Positions 15,285-23,306 are shown, numbered from the stretch's first letter. The stretch is DNA of 29,091 nt from Candidatus Pacearchaeota archaeon (GCA_003554465.1 PWGL01000030.1:1-29091), one strand, 5' to 3'. Numbers and translations are program-made. The notes: generated by a model not told the origin, from the sequence alone.

Positions 15285-15743
15285 ATGATGTTAAGAACTC
15301 ATTTAGCTTTAACTTTTGCGGCAATATTTTTATTTATTCCTTATGTGAGTAACCAGTTCGTTTTTGTTATTGCTGCACTCGTGACTGTTTTTATTCCTGA
15401 TATAGACTCTGCCTTCTCTTTTCTAGGAGATAGTAAAGGTGGAAAGTTTATCCAGTTTTTTGTAAAGCATAGAGGTATTTTACACTCTTTAACTTTCTGT
15501 TTAGCGATATCTTTTGTACTGGCTTTTTTTATCCCTGTTTTAGCACTACCTTTCTTTTTATCCTATTCTATACATATATTTAGCGATTCTTTCACTAAGA
15601 AAGGAGTCACTCCTTTTTGGCCTTCTCAAAAGGTTTCTAAATGGAATATAACCACCGGAGGGATAAAAGAAACAGGGATTTTTGTTTTTGTGATTATACT
15701 TGACCTAATATTATTATTTTTTGCGTTAGGCAGGGTTTTATGA
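15285..15743 (+). CDS. DUF457/YdjM-type membrane-bound metal-dependent hydrolase, 152 aa
   Basis: Conserved polar motifs lie between four hydrophobic segments: THLALT (His6), FIPDIDS (aspartates near 40-42), KHRGILHSL (His62, His67) and HIFSDSFTKKGVTPFWP (His97). This set defines the DUF457/YdjM family of putative membrane metal-dependent hydrolases, related to phospholipase C-like or phosphatase folds. No substrate is established for this branch. It lies 12 bases after RPA and is probably co-transcribed with it, but a functional link is not obvious. Two consecutive ATG codons make the exact start ambiguous by one residue. Confidence 0.8.
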   Translation: MMLRTHLALTFAAIFLFIPYVSNQFVFVIAALVTVFIPDIDSAFSFLGDSKGGKFIQFFVKHRGILHSLTFCLAISFVLAFFIPVLALPFFLSYSIHIFSDSFTKKGVTPFWPSQKVSKWNITTGGIKETGIFVFVIILDLILLFFALGRVL

Positions 15744-15789
15744 TTTTTTAATGGTGGTACTTTAATATATGTCTTCTAGTTAAGTAATA

Positions 15790-15799
15790 TTTATAAAAG
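15790..15799 (+). promoter_or_regulatory. TATA box of radA
   Basis: TTTATAAAAG is centred about 26 bases before the ATG at 15820. There is no Shine-Dalgarno in the short space left, so a leaderless transcript is likely. Confidence 0.6.
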
Positions 15800-15819
15800 G
15801 TTAGAACTTATTTTTATCA

Positions 15820-16854
15820 ATGGCAAAGACAAAAAAAGAAGATAAAGAAGAGAAAAAAGAAGTTGAGGAAAAAGAAGAGGGAGTGGAAGATTCAAATGAG
15901 GAATATGGATTAACAGATTTACCAGGTATAGGTCCTGCTGTTGCTTCTAAGCTAGAAAATTCAGGAATTCATGATTTGATGGGTTTGGCTGTAGCTTCTC
16001 CGGCTTCTATTTCAGATACAGCAGGAGTTAGCGAGTCTGTTGCTAGAAAGGCAATAGATGCGGCAAGAGATATGTTGGATTTGGGCTTTCAGAGTGGTAC
16101 TGAGTTGGCAAAGAGACAGAAAATGAATAATTTTATTGGTACAGGTAGTAAAAATTTTAATGATCTTTTAGGTGGTAGAGGAATTGAGACAAGAGCCATA
16201 ACAGAGGCATTTGGAAGTTATGGTAGCGGGAAAAGCCAATTGGGTTTTACTCTTGCGGTAAATGTCCAATTACCCAAAGATAAAGGAGGGGCTAATGGAA
16301 AAGCAGTAATTATAGATACAGAAGGAACATTTAAACCTGGTAGAATTAAGGAGATGGCTGAAGGTATAGGGGCAAATCCTGAGAAAGTATTAGAGAATAT
16401 ATTTGTAGCTAGGGCATTTAATTCTAGCCATCAAATGCTTCTAGTAGATAAAATTAAAGAGATGATTAGTGACGGAGAACCAATAAAATTAGTTGTTGTA
16501 GACTCTCTTACTGCTCATTTCAGGGCAGAATATACTGGTAGGGGTCGATTGGCTGATAGGCAACAGACATTAAATAGGTATATACATAATTTATTGAGGT
16601 TGGCTGAACAGTATAACGTTGCAATTTATGTCACCAATCAAGTTATGGAGAATCCGGCAATAATGTTTGGAGACCCCACAAAAGCAATCGGAGGAAATAT
16701 TGTTGCTCATGCCTCTCACTATAGGTTGTACCTGAGGAGGGGGAAAAAGGATTCAAGAGTGGCAAAATTGATAGATAGTCCAAATTTACCAGATAATGAA
16801 TGTGTGTTTTATCTAACCAAAGATGGTGTTAGAGATGATCTTCCAAAAGGGTAA
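15820..16854 (+). CDS. radA: DNA repair and recombination protein RadA
   Basis: RadA is the archaeal RecA/Rad51 recombinase that forms filaments on single-stranded DNA and drives strand exchange. The N-terminus (1-28) is an unusually charged Lys/Glu tract. Then comes a helix-hairpin-helix domain (about 31-90, with LPGIGPAVASKL), a linker with the FIGTGSKNFNDLLGGRG motif, and the ATPase core. Walker A is FGSYGSGKS (131-139) and Walker B is LVVVDS (about 224-229). Downstream are the DNA-binding loop region around TGRGRLADRQQ, the VTNQV motif and KAIGG. At 344 residues it is full length. It is preceded by its own TATA box. Confidence 0.96.
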   Translation: MAKTKKEDKEEKKEVEEKEEGVEDSNEEYGLTDLPGIGPAVASKLENSGIHDLMGLAVASPASISDTAGVSESVARKAIDAARDMLDLGFQSGTELAKRQKMNNFIGTGSKNFNDLLGGRGIETRAITEAFGSYGSGKSQLGFTLAVNVQLPKDKGGANGKAVIIDTEGTFKPGRIKEMAEGIGANPEKVLENIFVARAFNSSHQMLLVDKIKEMISDGEPIKLVVVDSLTAHFRAEYTGRGRLADRQQTLNRYIHNLLRLAEQYNVAIYVTNQVMENPAIMFGDPTKAIGGNIVAHASHYRLYLRRGKKDSRVAKLIDSPNLPDNECVFYLTKDGVRDDLPKG

Positions 16855-16869
16855 TTATTTTTTAGAAAA

Positions 16870-17667
16870 TTATATTTTTTTATTTATGAATTGTAGATAG
16901 GATACAGCTGATGCAAGTAGCATAATTGCACCTAATAGTTCAAGGCTTTCTTCTAGCAAGAAATCTTTTAGGCGGTAGGTTATGTTTAAGTTATTGGGGC
17001 TGTCTTCCATTAGTGCTTCGTCAGTATCTTCATATATTTGCTCTAATTCTCCTCCTCCTATAAATGTTGTAGTCTCATACATAATTCCTCCTATATACCA
17101 TCCCCCATCTATTAGGTCTGCCGGCCCGGAAATAAATACTGCCGATCCATAAAAGATGAAACCTAATATCAATAAAACAACTGTAACTTTGCTTTTCTTT
17201 ATATGCTTTCCGTATTTAAATACTGCGAAAATAGGTATTGCTCCTATAAATGCAAAATAAATTGTTTCGGCTATTCTTAAGAGAGGCCACCTGAATCCTA
17301 ATTGTTCCACAAAAATTCTATCTCTTACATTTCCCGCATCCTCCATCAACATTAAAACTCCTGCTATTGCGAACAACAACCAAAACATAGCTTCTTTATT
17401 TTTCCCTCTTTCTCTTAACACTCCTGTCATGTAAGCACTTATTGTTGCAAGACCTCCTAAGAATAACCACTGGAAAAATTCTATAGGTCCTCCTTCCGTA
17501 AATAATCTGTTCCATAATAAAGGTATGAAATGGTGAGAGTAAAGGTCTCTAATACCGAAGACATTTAGTAAGTCTCCTAATAGGATTACCAGATAAGCGA
17601 GAAATAATATTAAAAGTCCAAAAATTAGTATGTGTTGGTATTTTAATACAAAATCTTTTTTAGCCAT
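16870..17667 (-). CDS. Multi-pass membrane protein of unknown function, 265 aa
   Basis: Hydrophobic segments lie at about 11-35, 65-82, 90-108, 132-150, 160-180 and 240-258. Conserved-looking acidic elements include LMEDAGNVRDRI (about 106-117) and EESLELLGA near the C-terminus (about 236-244). This resembles a group of uncharacterised bacterial and archaeal membrane proteins with an acidic motif near the middle and EE-x-LE-x-LGA near the last helix, but I cannot name the family and give no function. Its 3' end faces the end of RadA with a 15-base gap. GTTAAAAAGG on the minus strand (17684-17693) may be its promoter. Confidence 0.6.
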   Translation of the reverse strand: MAKKDFVLKYQHILIFGLLILFLAYLVILLGDLLNVFGIRDLYSHHFIPLLWNRLFTEGGPIEFFQWLFLGGLATISAYMTGVLRERGKNKEAMFWLLFAIAGVLMLMEDAGNVRDRIFVEQLGFRWPLLRIAETIYFAFIGAIPIFAVFKYGKHIKKSKVTVVLLILGFIFYGSAVFISGPADLIDGGWYIGGIMYETTTFIGGGELEQIYEDTDEALMEDSPNNLNITYRLKDFLLEESLELLGAIMLLASAVSYLQFINKKI

Positions 17668-17729
17668 TTTCTATATTTACAAGCCTTTTTAACTTTATAT
17701 TCTTTTTGGACATATCTTAATTATAGAAA

Positions 17730-18245
17730 CTATTCTTCGAATCTCTCTTCATAATCTACAACTTCTTCGGGCTTGAACCAGAGATCAATCTCTTTTTGTG
17801 CGCTCTCTTTTGAGTCAGAGCAGTGAACTACATTTTCGAATACACTTGTTTTTGAGTGAACTCTGCCATATTTCCCTCTTATTGTTACAGGGTGGGCTTC
17901 TTCCGGATCTGTTTCTCCTGCAATCCTTCTAACTCTTTCTACACAGTTAGGTCCTGCATAAACTAGCGCCAAGACTCTATCTGTATGAAATTTCCCTTGG
18001 ATATAGTCTATAACATTCTTAAAAACTTTTGGACCTTTATCATCGCCAAATTTTTCCTTTAGTCCTTCTTCTAAATCAGAATAATGCTTTTTAGCAAAAT
18101 CTTCTGTGACTTTGACAACTTTGGCTCCAACTATTTTTAGACCTTCTGCAGATAGTGATGTTATTATATTCCCCGTTATACTTTTTTTCAGCCCATCAGG
18201 TTTAATCAAAACCAATATTTTCTCATGAGGGTTATTTTCTTCCAT
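17730..18245 (-). CDS. ndk: Nucleoside-diphosphate kinase
   Basis: The enzyme transfers the terminal phosphate from ATP to other nucleoside diphosphates through a phosphohistidine. Seen here are the N-terminal KPDGLKK motif (about 15-21), RRIAGETDPEEAHPVTIRG (106-124), and the active-site region NVVHCSDS with His141. At 171 residues it is longer than the usual 150 or so. The extra length comes mainly from an insertion around 58-85 (between HYSDLEE and FHTDRVL) and a longer tail. It lies 25 bases downstream of the Nop10-like gene on the same strand and is probably transcribed with it. Confidence 0.95.
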   Translation of the reverse strand: MEENNPHEKILVLIKPDGLKKSITGNIITSLSAEGLKIVGAKVVKVTEDFAKKHYSDLEEGLKEKFGDDKGPKVFKNVIDYIQGKFHTDRVLALVYAGPNCVERVRRIAGETDPEEAHPVTIRGKYGRVHSKTSVFENVVHCSDSKESAQKEIDLWFKPEEVVDYEERFEE

Positions 18246-18270
18246 TTTTTAATTCCTTTTTATTTATATT

Positions 18271-18429
18271 TTATTTTGAAATGGTATTTAAATCTTTTGA
18301 TACAATTTTTTGATTATTATCTTCTATTTTAACTTTTATGTACTTATAACCTGTCTCTTTTGTTTTTTCTTTACAATGGGTTTTTTTTAGAGTGTATTCA
18401 TTGCATTTTTGACATTTTTTTAAAATCAT
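18271..18429 (-). CDS. Nop10-like small zinc-ribbon protein, 52 aa
   Basis: The ATG at 18429 overlaps the stop of aIF2-alpha by four bases. The product starts MILKKCQKCNEYTLKKTHC. This N-terminal half closely follows the archaeal Nop10 pattern (a CxxC knuckle, then YTL, then another Cys). Nop10 is part of the H/ACA ribonucleoprotein that guides pseudouridylation of rRNA. The position directly after aIF2-alpha is the usual archaeal place for nop10. The second half (about 20-52) is lysine-rich and lacks the Pro/Arg-rich tail normally seen, and only three cysteines are present, so the zinc site may be incomplete. It is either a divergent Nop10 or a degenerating one. Confidence 0.6.
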   Translation of the reverse strand: MILKKCQKCNEYTLKKTHCKEKTKETGYKYIKVKIEDNNQKIVSKDLNTISK

Positions 18430-19148
18430 TTTTCTTCAATTTCAAAATCAATATCTTTTTCTCTAACTTCTTCCTTTATAGAATTTATAATTTCATCTCT
18501 TTTTTTATTTGCTTTTTTATAATCTTTTGCCTTAACTTTAACTATATATTTTCCTGCTGACTGGTAATATATATTTTCTTCGTAAGGTCCCAGTATTTTC
18601 TTTATAATTTCTAAACCATTTTTTTGATGGGTTGAAAGATCGAATTTCCCCTTTACTTCTACTTGTTTCTCTTTTCTCTTTTCTAAGATTTTTAAAATTT
18701 TTCCTGATTCCTCTTTTTTTACATATTTTTCAAGCAATTCTCCTTCCTCTTTGCATTTTTGGGTGAATTGGTAAATGTCTCCCTCCTCTTTATCTATATT
18801 TTCCGCAATTTCCTGACCTTTTTCTTTTCCCAGAATGTTTTGCAGTATTTTTATGCTGCTTTTCTTTCTTTCGTACTCTCTCATAACTTTATCTTTTTCT
18901 TTAGCGCTAACCCTTCTTAGAGATAAATGTATATTCTTTCCTCCTGTTCCTAAGACCTTGCAAACTATCTTTTTTCCCGGAACAACATAATCTCTTAAGT
19001 TCCTAATCCTACCTGGAGAGACCTCACTAGTTATTATTGTACCTTTACCATATTTTCCTATATCTACAAATACTGTTTCTCCTGCTATTCTTTCTACGGT
19101 TCCTAAAACTATGTACCCTTCTTCCAACTTATTTTTTCCATTTTCCAT
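18426..19148 (-). CDS. Translation initiation factor 2 subunit alpha
   Basis: This is the alpha subunit of archaeal aIF2, which helps deliver initiator tRNA to the ribosome. Residues about 9-78 form an S1-type OB-fold (EGYIVLGTVERIAGETVFV, then KIVCKVLGTGGKNIHLSLRR). A helical domain (about 80-165) and a C-terminal alpha-beta domain (about 170-240) with VKVKAKDYKKANK follow. At 240 residues it is slightly shorter than the usual 260-275. Its stop overlaps the start of the Nop10-like gene. Upstream lies a 75-base gap with a TTTTTTAAAC element on the minus strand, so it probably starts a unit that includes the Nop10-like gene and ndk. Confidence 0.9.
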   Translation of the reverse strand: MENGKNKLEEGYIVLGTVERIAGETVFVDIGKYGKGTIITSEVSPGRIRNLRDYVVPGKKIVCKVLGTGGKNIHLSLRRVSAKEKDKVMREYERKKSSIKILQNILGKEKGQEIAENIDKEEGDIYQFTQKCKEEGELLEKYVKKEESGKILKILEKRKEKQVEVKGKFDLSTHQKNGLEIIKKILGPYEENIYYQSAGKYIVKVKAKDYKKANKKRDEIINSIKEEVREKDIDFEIEEK

Positions 19149-19223
19149 TTTAATTGTATCCTAATTTGATGTTTCGTGAGATTATTAAAAAATATGAGTT
19201 TAAAAAAGCTTTTCTTTTGTTCT

Positions 19224-20534
19224 TTATACTTTAACTACGTCAAGTTTCAGAACTTCTTTCAAATTATTGATGAAATCTTCTTCTTTTTCCTTAGGGATTA
19301 GACAGCCAGCTGCCTGAGGGTGGCCTCCAAATTCATACTCTTCACCCATCTCATTTATGACTTTTCCTATCATTTTTCTCACATCTTTCTTATTATTTTT
19401 ACCTAATAACCTACCCGAAACTTTTATTTTGTCTTCACTATGTGCCATAGCAATAACAAATTTTCCCACCCCGAATTTTTTTGAATTAGAGATTATAGAT
19501 GCGACTGTTCCTATAATAGTATCCTCTATTTTATCTTGTGCATTTAGCAATATATAATTCTCATGATTTTCCATATTTTCCTCCGCATAATTTATTGCAG
19601 ATATTAATCTTTGTTTATAACTAGCATAAATTTCCTCAACTTTGTTTTTTGCATTCTCTTTTCTCAAGCATAGAGAAAGTGCCATGCATGGGTAACCCAG
19701 TCTGCTACAGGCATTCACCATTGCAGATATTTCTCTTGCATCTTTTTTCCTACCAAAAAAGTTTACCAGGTAAATTTTACCAGTGAGTTCTTCATCTTCT
19801 TTTTTCGTCCTTACTTTTATACTAGACTCCAATTTTGATATTTCATCTTTGCTTAATTCAACAACTTTTTTATAATGGTCCTCATCTCTTTTAATTCCTG
19901 CTTCCTCTAAAATGTCAAATACTCCTTTTGTGTTGCCTGTTACTCCTGGAATATATATTGATGAGGAAAATTCCAGGGCCTTATTTATTGGGCGAGTTGC
20001 AGGATATAGCATTAGACCTTCTTTAATCTCAACTCCTGCATCTTCTATGACTTCTTTTGCTAGGTCGTCAAAACCCTCTAGCATGTCACCTATCATCCCC
20101 ACAACTCCCAGGCTGGCGAGTTTTTCATCTTTTTCATCTATTGTTTTTGTAAATAAATATGTTAGACCTGCAGCACTTATCTTTTCTTCTTGAGACTTGC
20201 AGGGATTTAATAACCAGGTGTTTTCTTTTTCTTCATCTTTTGTATAGTGGTGGTCAATAACAAATACTTTATTTGGTAAACTGCCTAGTTTTTCCAGGAA
20301 TGTGCTCCCCATATCTAGTATAATCAGTATTTCATTTTTCCCTGCTTTAATGTGTTTTTCTTCTAACTGGTTTACTATTTTTATAGAAAAACTTTTGTCC
20401 AATCTTTTTAATGTCCTGGCCATTATTGCGGCAGAAGTTATCCCATCAGTGTCATAATGAGATAATATTTTTATGGGTTTTTCCTCACTCTCTTTTAAAA
20501 ATGCCTGACTAATCTCTTCTAATTTTTTTTTCAT
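19224..20534 (-). CDS. RecJ/GAN-like DHH-family single-strand exonuclease, 436 aa
   Basis: All metal-binding motifs of an active DHH phosphoesterase are present: SHYDTDG (Asp28, Asp30), LDMGS (about 73-77), DHH followed by Tyr-Thr (about 94-98) and GMIGDM (about 146-151). A DHHA1-type C-terminal domain with GGHPQAAG lies near 410. Archaeal members (RecJ/GAN) bind the GINS complex at the replication fork and degrade single-stranded DNA. A GINS subunit gene is also in this window, at 26131. The intact motifs argue against an inactivated Cdc45-like role. The gene follows uS15 on the same strand, a common archaeal arrangement, with a 23-base gap. Confidence 0.88.
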   Translation of the reverse strand: MKKKLEEISQAFLKESEEKPIKILSHYDTDGITSAAIMARTLKRLDKSFSIKIVNQLEEKHIKAGKNEILIILDMGSTFLEKLGSLPNKVFVIDHHYTKDEEKENTWLLNPCKSQEEKISAAGLTYLFTKTIDEKDEKLASLGVVGMIGDMLEGFDDLAKEVIEDAGVEIKEGLMLYPATRPINKALEFSSSIYIPGVTGNTKGVFDILEEAGIKRDEDHYKKVVELSKDEISKLESSIKVRTKKEDEELTGKIYLVNFFGRKKDAREISAMVNACSRLGYPCMALSLCLRKENAKNKVEEIYASYKQRLISAINYAEENMENHENYILLNAQDKIEDTIIGTVASIISNSKKFGVGKFVIAMAHSEDKIKVSGRLLGKNNKKDVRKMIGKVINEMGEEYEFGGHPQAAGCLIPKEKEEDFINNLKEVLKLDVVKV

Positions 20535-20557
20535 TCTAGAACCTAAAATAATTTATT

Positions 20558-20887
20558 TTACTTCTTAAGGGCCTTTAGCTTAGCACCCTTTTTCAGAAGT
20601 TTTCTTTTTGCAGGATAATCATGTTTGTTTTCCTTTAAGTGATTACTTAATTTTTCAAAATTATCATTAATATTTTTCATATCTGAATTTTTCCATATGC
20701 CTTCTTCTTTTAAGATCTTACTTATTTTTAAGCCGAAGTTATTTACATACACCCCGTATTTGTCTCTCAATATTAATCCTATTTTTTCACTAGGATAACC
20801 TTCTTTAGACAGGTCTATAACTAGCTTTTTTACTTCTTCTTCATTTTCTGGCTTTTTTACTTCTAACTTTTCTTCATTTTCTTCCAT
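20558..20887 (-). CDS. rps15: Small ribosomal subunit protein uS15
   Basis: The core motif EGYPSEKIGLILRDKYGV and a following HLKENKHDYPAKRKLLKKGAK identify the archaeal/eukaryotic S15 family, which binds 16S rRNA in the central domain. At 109 residues it is shorter than most archaeal homologues (about 150); an acidic N-terminal stretch (1-20) stands in place of the usual N-terminal domain. An AAGGA ribosome site lies about 9 bases upstream and a TATA-like AATTTAAAAAG about 49 bases upstream of the ATG, so this gene seems to have a short leader. It is the first gene of a unit with the DHH nuclease. Confidence 0.9.
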   Translation of the reverse strand: MEENEEKLEVKKPENEEEVKKLVIDLSKEGYPSEKIGLILRDKYGVYVNNFGLKISKILKEEGIWKNSDMKNINDNFEKLSNHLKENKHDYPAKRKLLKKGAKLKALKK

Positions 20888-20966
20888 TTTTCATTTCCTT
20901 GTTTTGGTTAGTTTTTAGGAGATTAAGTTGCTTTTTAAATTTTTGTGTGGTGTAGTTAAAATTAAT

Positions 20967-21038
20967 AGCCCCGCCCGGATTCGAACCGGGGTCGAAAGCT
21001 CCAAAGGCTTACATCCTTGACCACTGGAAGACGGGGCT
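20967..21038 (-). tRNA. tRNA-Gln (anticodon UUG)
   Basis: On the minus strand the 72 bases fold as a tRNA. There is a 7-bp acceptor stem (AGCCCCG with CGGGGCT), an anticodon loop CTTTGGA with anticodon UUG, a T-stem CCCGG/CCGGG and T-loop TTCGAAT. The sequence resembles archaeal glutamine tRNAs. The D-stem has only three good pairs (U-U at 10-25), and the outermost anticodon pair (27-43) is also U-U. CCA is not encoded and there is no intron. A TATA box lies about 29 bases upstream. Confidence 0.92.
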
Positions 21039-21060
21039 AGTTAATTTACGAGAAAATAAT

Positions 21061-21072
21061 TGTTTATAAGTA
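21061..21072 (-). promoter_or_regulatory. TATA box of the tRNA-Gln gene
   Basis: The minus strand reads TACTTATAAACA, centred about 29 bases before the 5' end of the tRNA at 21038, the expected position of an archaeal promoter for a tRNA. Confidence 0.55.
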
Positions 21073-21075
21073 TTG

Positions 21076-21678
21076 TTATTTGTATCTGCCTCTGCCTTCT
21101 ACTTTCTCCAGCCTATCTAATATACTTTTTTTCTTTTCCGGGCGGTAATTTTCTATAAATATACCCCATAATTTCTCCCATGTCTTAAAATGTTTAGCTT
21201 CTAACGCTTGCTTTAGTAAGTGCAGGTCAACTGCCTTATCTTCTTCTTTTAATGAATGGAAAGATAACCCAAAATCTATAAAATAAATATTTTCTTCTAA
21301 AATCATGTTTGAGGTTGTGAGATCTCCATGAATTATATTTTTATTGTGCATTTTGCTTATGGCCCCGCTTATCTCTTTTATTATTCTTTCTTGCTTCTTT
21401 AAGCTAAATTTGTTTAAGACCTCGCTTAGTCTTCCACCTTTTATAAACTCCATAGTTATCTCTTTATTTTCTTCATCAACTTCGATTATTTTTGGGACAT
21501 TTATATCTTGAGAAATTCTCTCAATATTTCTTGCCTCCAGTCTAGTTCTTTTTTTCCTCAATATTTCATCAATTTTATTATGTCTATATCTTTTTTTCAC
21601 TCTTCTTTTGATTAAGTTACCATCTTTTTTAATCAATATAGCTTCTGCCCCTATATCTATTATATTTTCTTTTGACAT
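21076..21678 (-). CDS. KEOPS complex kinase/ATPase Bud32
   Basis: Bud32 is the small atypical kinase of the KEOPS complex, which makes the t6A modification at position 37 of tRNAs reading ANN codons. Seen here are the AEAILIK start, a lysine/arginine-rich KRRVKKRYRH stretch, IIHGDLTTSNMIL (catalytic loop, about 115-127), FIDFGLS (metal-binding DFG, about 133-139) and an EEDKAVDLHLLKQAL segment. At 200 residues it is the standalone form; in many archaea it is fused to Kae1. The start overlaps the preceding zinc-ribbon gene by 19 bases, so the two genes are coupled. Confidence 0.92.
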   Translation of the reverse strand: MSKENIIDIGAEAILIKKDGNLIKRRVKKRYRHNKIDEILRKKRTRLEARNIERISQDINVPKIIEVDEENKEITMEFIKGGRLSEVLNKFSLKKQERIIKEISGAISKMHNKNIIHGDLTTSNMILEENIYFIDFGLSFHSLKEEDKAVDLHLLKQALEAKHFKTWEKLWGIFIENYRPEKKKSILDRLEKVEGRGRYK

Positions 21679-21824
21679 TTTAAAGCTTTTTTCATATTTT
21701 CATAACATTTCTCGCATATATGATATTTTTTTGTTATGTTTTTCTCGTCTGGAGGGCTGAACAATAATGCTCCGAAGTTACTTAATTCATTCCCGCATTT
21801 GTCACATTTTGGTTTAATTCCCAT
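21660..21824 (-). CDS. Small zinc-ribbon protein between SRP54 and Bud32, 54 aa
   Basis: A 54-codon frame starts one base after the SRP54 stop and overlaps the Bud32 start by 19 bases. It encodes a treble-clef or ribbon-like protein: KCDKCGNEL (Cys7, Cys10), a central GALLFSPPDE (19-27), and HICEKCYENM (Cys37, Cys40), with a last cysteine at 50. Four cysteines in two CxxC knuckles strongly suggest one zinc ion. I recall similar short proteins in related archaea but no named family or function. Tight packing in the SRP54-zinc ribbon-Bud32 unit argues that it is expressed. Role unknown; RNA or protein binding is possible. Confidence 0.72.
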   Translation of the reverse strand: MGIKPKCDKCGNELSNFGALLFSPPDEKNITKKYHICEKCYENMKKALKCQKKI

Positions 21825-21825
21825 T

Positions 21826-23202
21826 TTAGAATTTCATTTTCCCGCCGAATTTCTTGGCAAGTTTTTTCATTTGCTTCTCGTCCATATTTTGCATATCTTT
21901 TCCCGAGCTTGCAAACTCTTTCAACATTTTATACTGTTTCAACAATGACTTAACCTCGCTAGTTGTTATTCCAGAACCCTTGGCTATTCTTTGTATTCTT
22001 GTCTTTTCTTTATTCAATATTTCAGGATTTTCCTTCTCTTCTTTAGTCATTGACTGAATTGCGTATTTCCATTTTTCCATATTTTCTTCTTGCTTACCTA
22101 ACATGCCTTCTGGAACTTTGTTTTTCATTTTACCAAATCCCGGAATCATTGATGCTACTTTGTCTAGAGAGAAACCTTTCATCGACTTTAATTGTTCATA
22201 TAAGTCATCCATAGTGAATTTTCCCTCTTCTAATCTCTTCTTCATTTTTTCACTTTTTCCCTCGTCTACAGCGGATTGAACTTTTTCTATTAAAGTATCA
22301 AGAGAACCCATTCCCAAAATTCTTGAAATGAAAGAGGTTGGATTAAATGATTCTATGTCGTGAATTTTTTCTCCAGTTGTTATAAAATACACTGGGGCAT
22401 CAACTTCATTGCAGGCGGTTAAGGCTCCACCACCTTTCGCTGTAGAATCCATTCTTGTTACAATAACACCGTTTACATCTAAAGCAGATTGAAACTCTTC
22501 AGCTTGTTTTTTTGCTGCTTGCCCTATATCAGCAGTTATTACTAAAATTGTATGCGAAGGAGAAATTTTCCCCCCCAGATTTTTAATTTCTTTTACTAAT
22601 TCTTTATCTAGAGAGTGTCTTCCTGCAGTATCTACAAAAACCACATCATATTCTTTTAATTTTTTCTCATATTTTTTGTAAATTTTTTCTGCTTTCTTTT
22701 CATCTTTGTCAATAAAAACATCAAGATTATGTTTCTTTCCTAATTGTTCAAGTTGTTCTGCAGCTGCAGGTCTGTGGACGTCAAGACCCAACATACATGT
22801 TTTTAGACCTCTTTTTTTGTAGTAGTTTGTTAATTTTGATATGGTCGTAGTTTTTCCGGAACCATATGTTCCAATCAACATAACTTTTTCTGGTTCTTTC
22901 TTTTTGCCTTTCTTTTCTAGTTTTAATTCTTTTTTTTCTTTACCTAAAATCTCAAGTAAAGTATCATGGATTATTTTTATTATGTGCTCTTTTTTGTCAA
23001 CACCTTTAATTTTTTCATTCTTTCCTTCTTCTCTTATTTTGTTTGATAATTCTTTTACAAGTTTTACATCTATGTCTGCTTGCAACATCGCTCTTTGTAA
23101 GTCTTTTACCACACTATCAATAAGTTTTTTATCAACAAATACAGTGGAAGCTATCTTGTCTGTAACATTCTTTAAGGTTTGTCCTAATTTGTCTAATACC
23201 AT
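21826..23202 (-). CDS. Signal recognition particle GTPase SRP54
   Basis: SRP54 binds signal sequences at the ribosome with its M domain and docks on FtsY. The N domain (about 1-95) precedes the GTPase with the P-loop GTYGSGKTTT (about 110-119), LDVHRPAAAEQL, DTAGRHSLD and VTRMDSTAKGGG (TRMD replaces the usual TKLD/TKMD). The M domain (about 305-458) has methionine-rich helices such as GFGKMK and SMTKEE. At 458 residues it is full length. The strong minus-strand TATA box is about 24 bases upstream of the ATG, so the transcript is probably leaderless. Downstream on the same strand are the zinc-ribbon protein and Bud32. Confidence 0.95.
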   Translation of the reverse strand: MVLDKLGQTLKNVTDKIASTVFVDKKLIDSVVKDLQRAMLQADIDVKLVKELSNKIREEGKNEKIKGVDKKEHIIKIIHDTLLEILGKEKKELKLEKKGKKKEPEKVMLIGTYGSGKTTTISKLTNYYKKRGLKTCMLGLDVHRPAAAEQLEQLGKKHNLDVFIDKDEKKAEKIYKKYEKKLKEYDVVFVDTAGRHSLDKELVKEIKNLGGKISPSHTILVITADIGQAAKKQAEEFQSALDVNGVIVTRMDSTAKGGGALTACNEVDAPVYFITTGEKIHDIESFNPTSFISRILGMGSLDTLIEKVQSAVDEGKSEKMKKRLEEGKFTMDDLYEQLKSMKGFSLDKVASMIPGFGKMKNKVPEGMLGKQEENMEKWKYAIQSMTKEEKENPEILNKEKTRIQRIAKGSGITTSEVKSLLKQYKMLKEFASSGKDMQNMDEKQMKKLAKKFGGKMKF

Positions 23203-23220
23203 GTTTTTCTTTAGATTTTT

Positions 23221-23231
23221 TGATTTATAAG
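23221..23231 (-). promoter_or_regulatory. TATA box of the SRP54 unit
   Basis: The minus strand reads CTTATAAATCA, centred about 24 bases from the ATG at 23202. It fits leaderless transcription of the SRP54-zinc ribbon-Bud32 unit. Confidence 0.55.
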
Positions 23232-23257
23232 TTTATTTAATTAAGGTTTTTCTAGCA

Positions 23258-23270
23258 ATATTTATAAATT
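23258..23270 (+). promoter_or_regulatory. TATA box before the antiporter remnant
   Basis: ATATTTATAAATT lies about 43 bases before the ATG at 23307. A preserved promoter ahead of a broken reading frame suggests that the gene was functional until recently or that the region is still transcribed. Confidence 0.4.
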
Positions 23271-23306
23271 TAGTCACTTACAAGATTATATAATAAAAAA
23301 GAGAAG

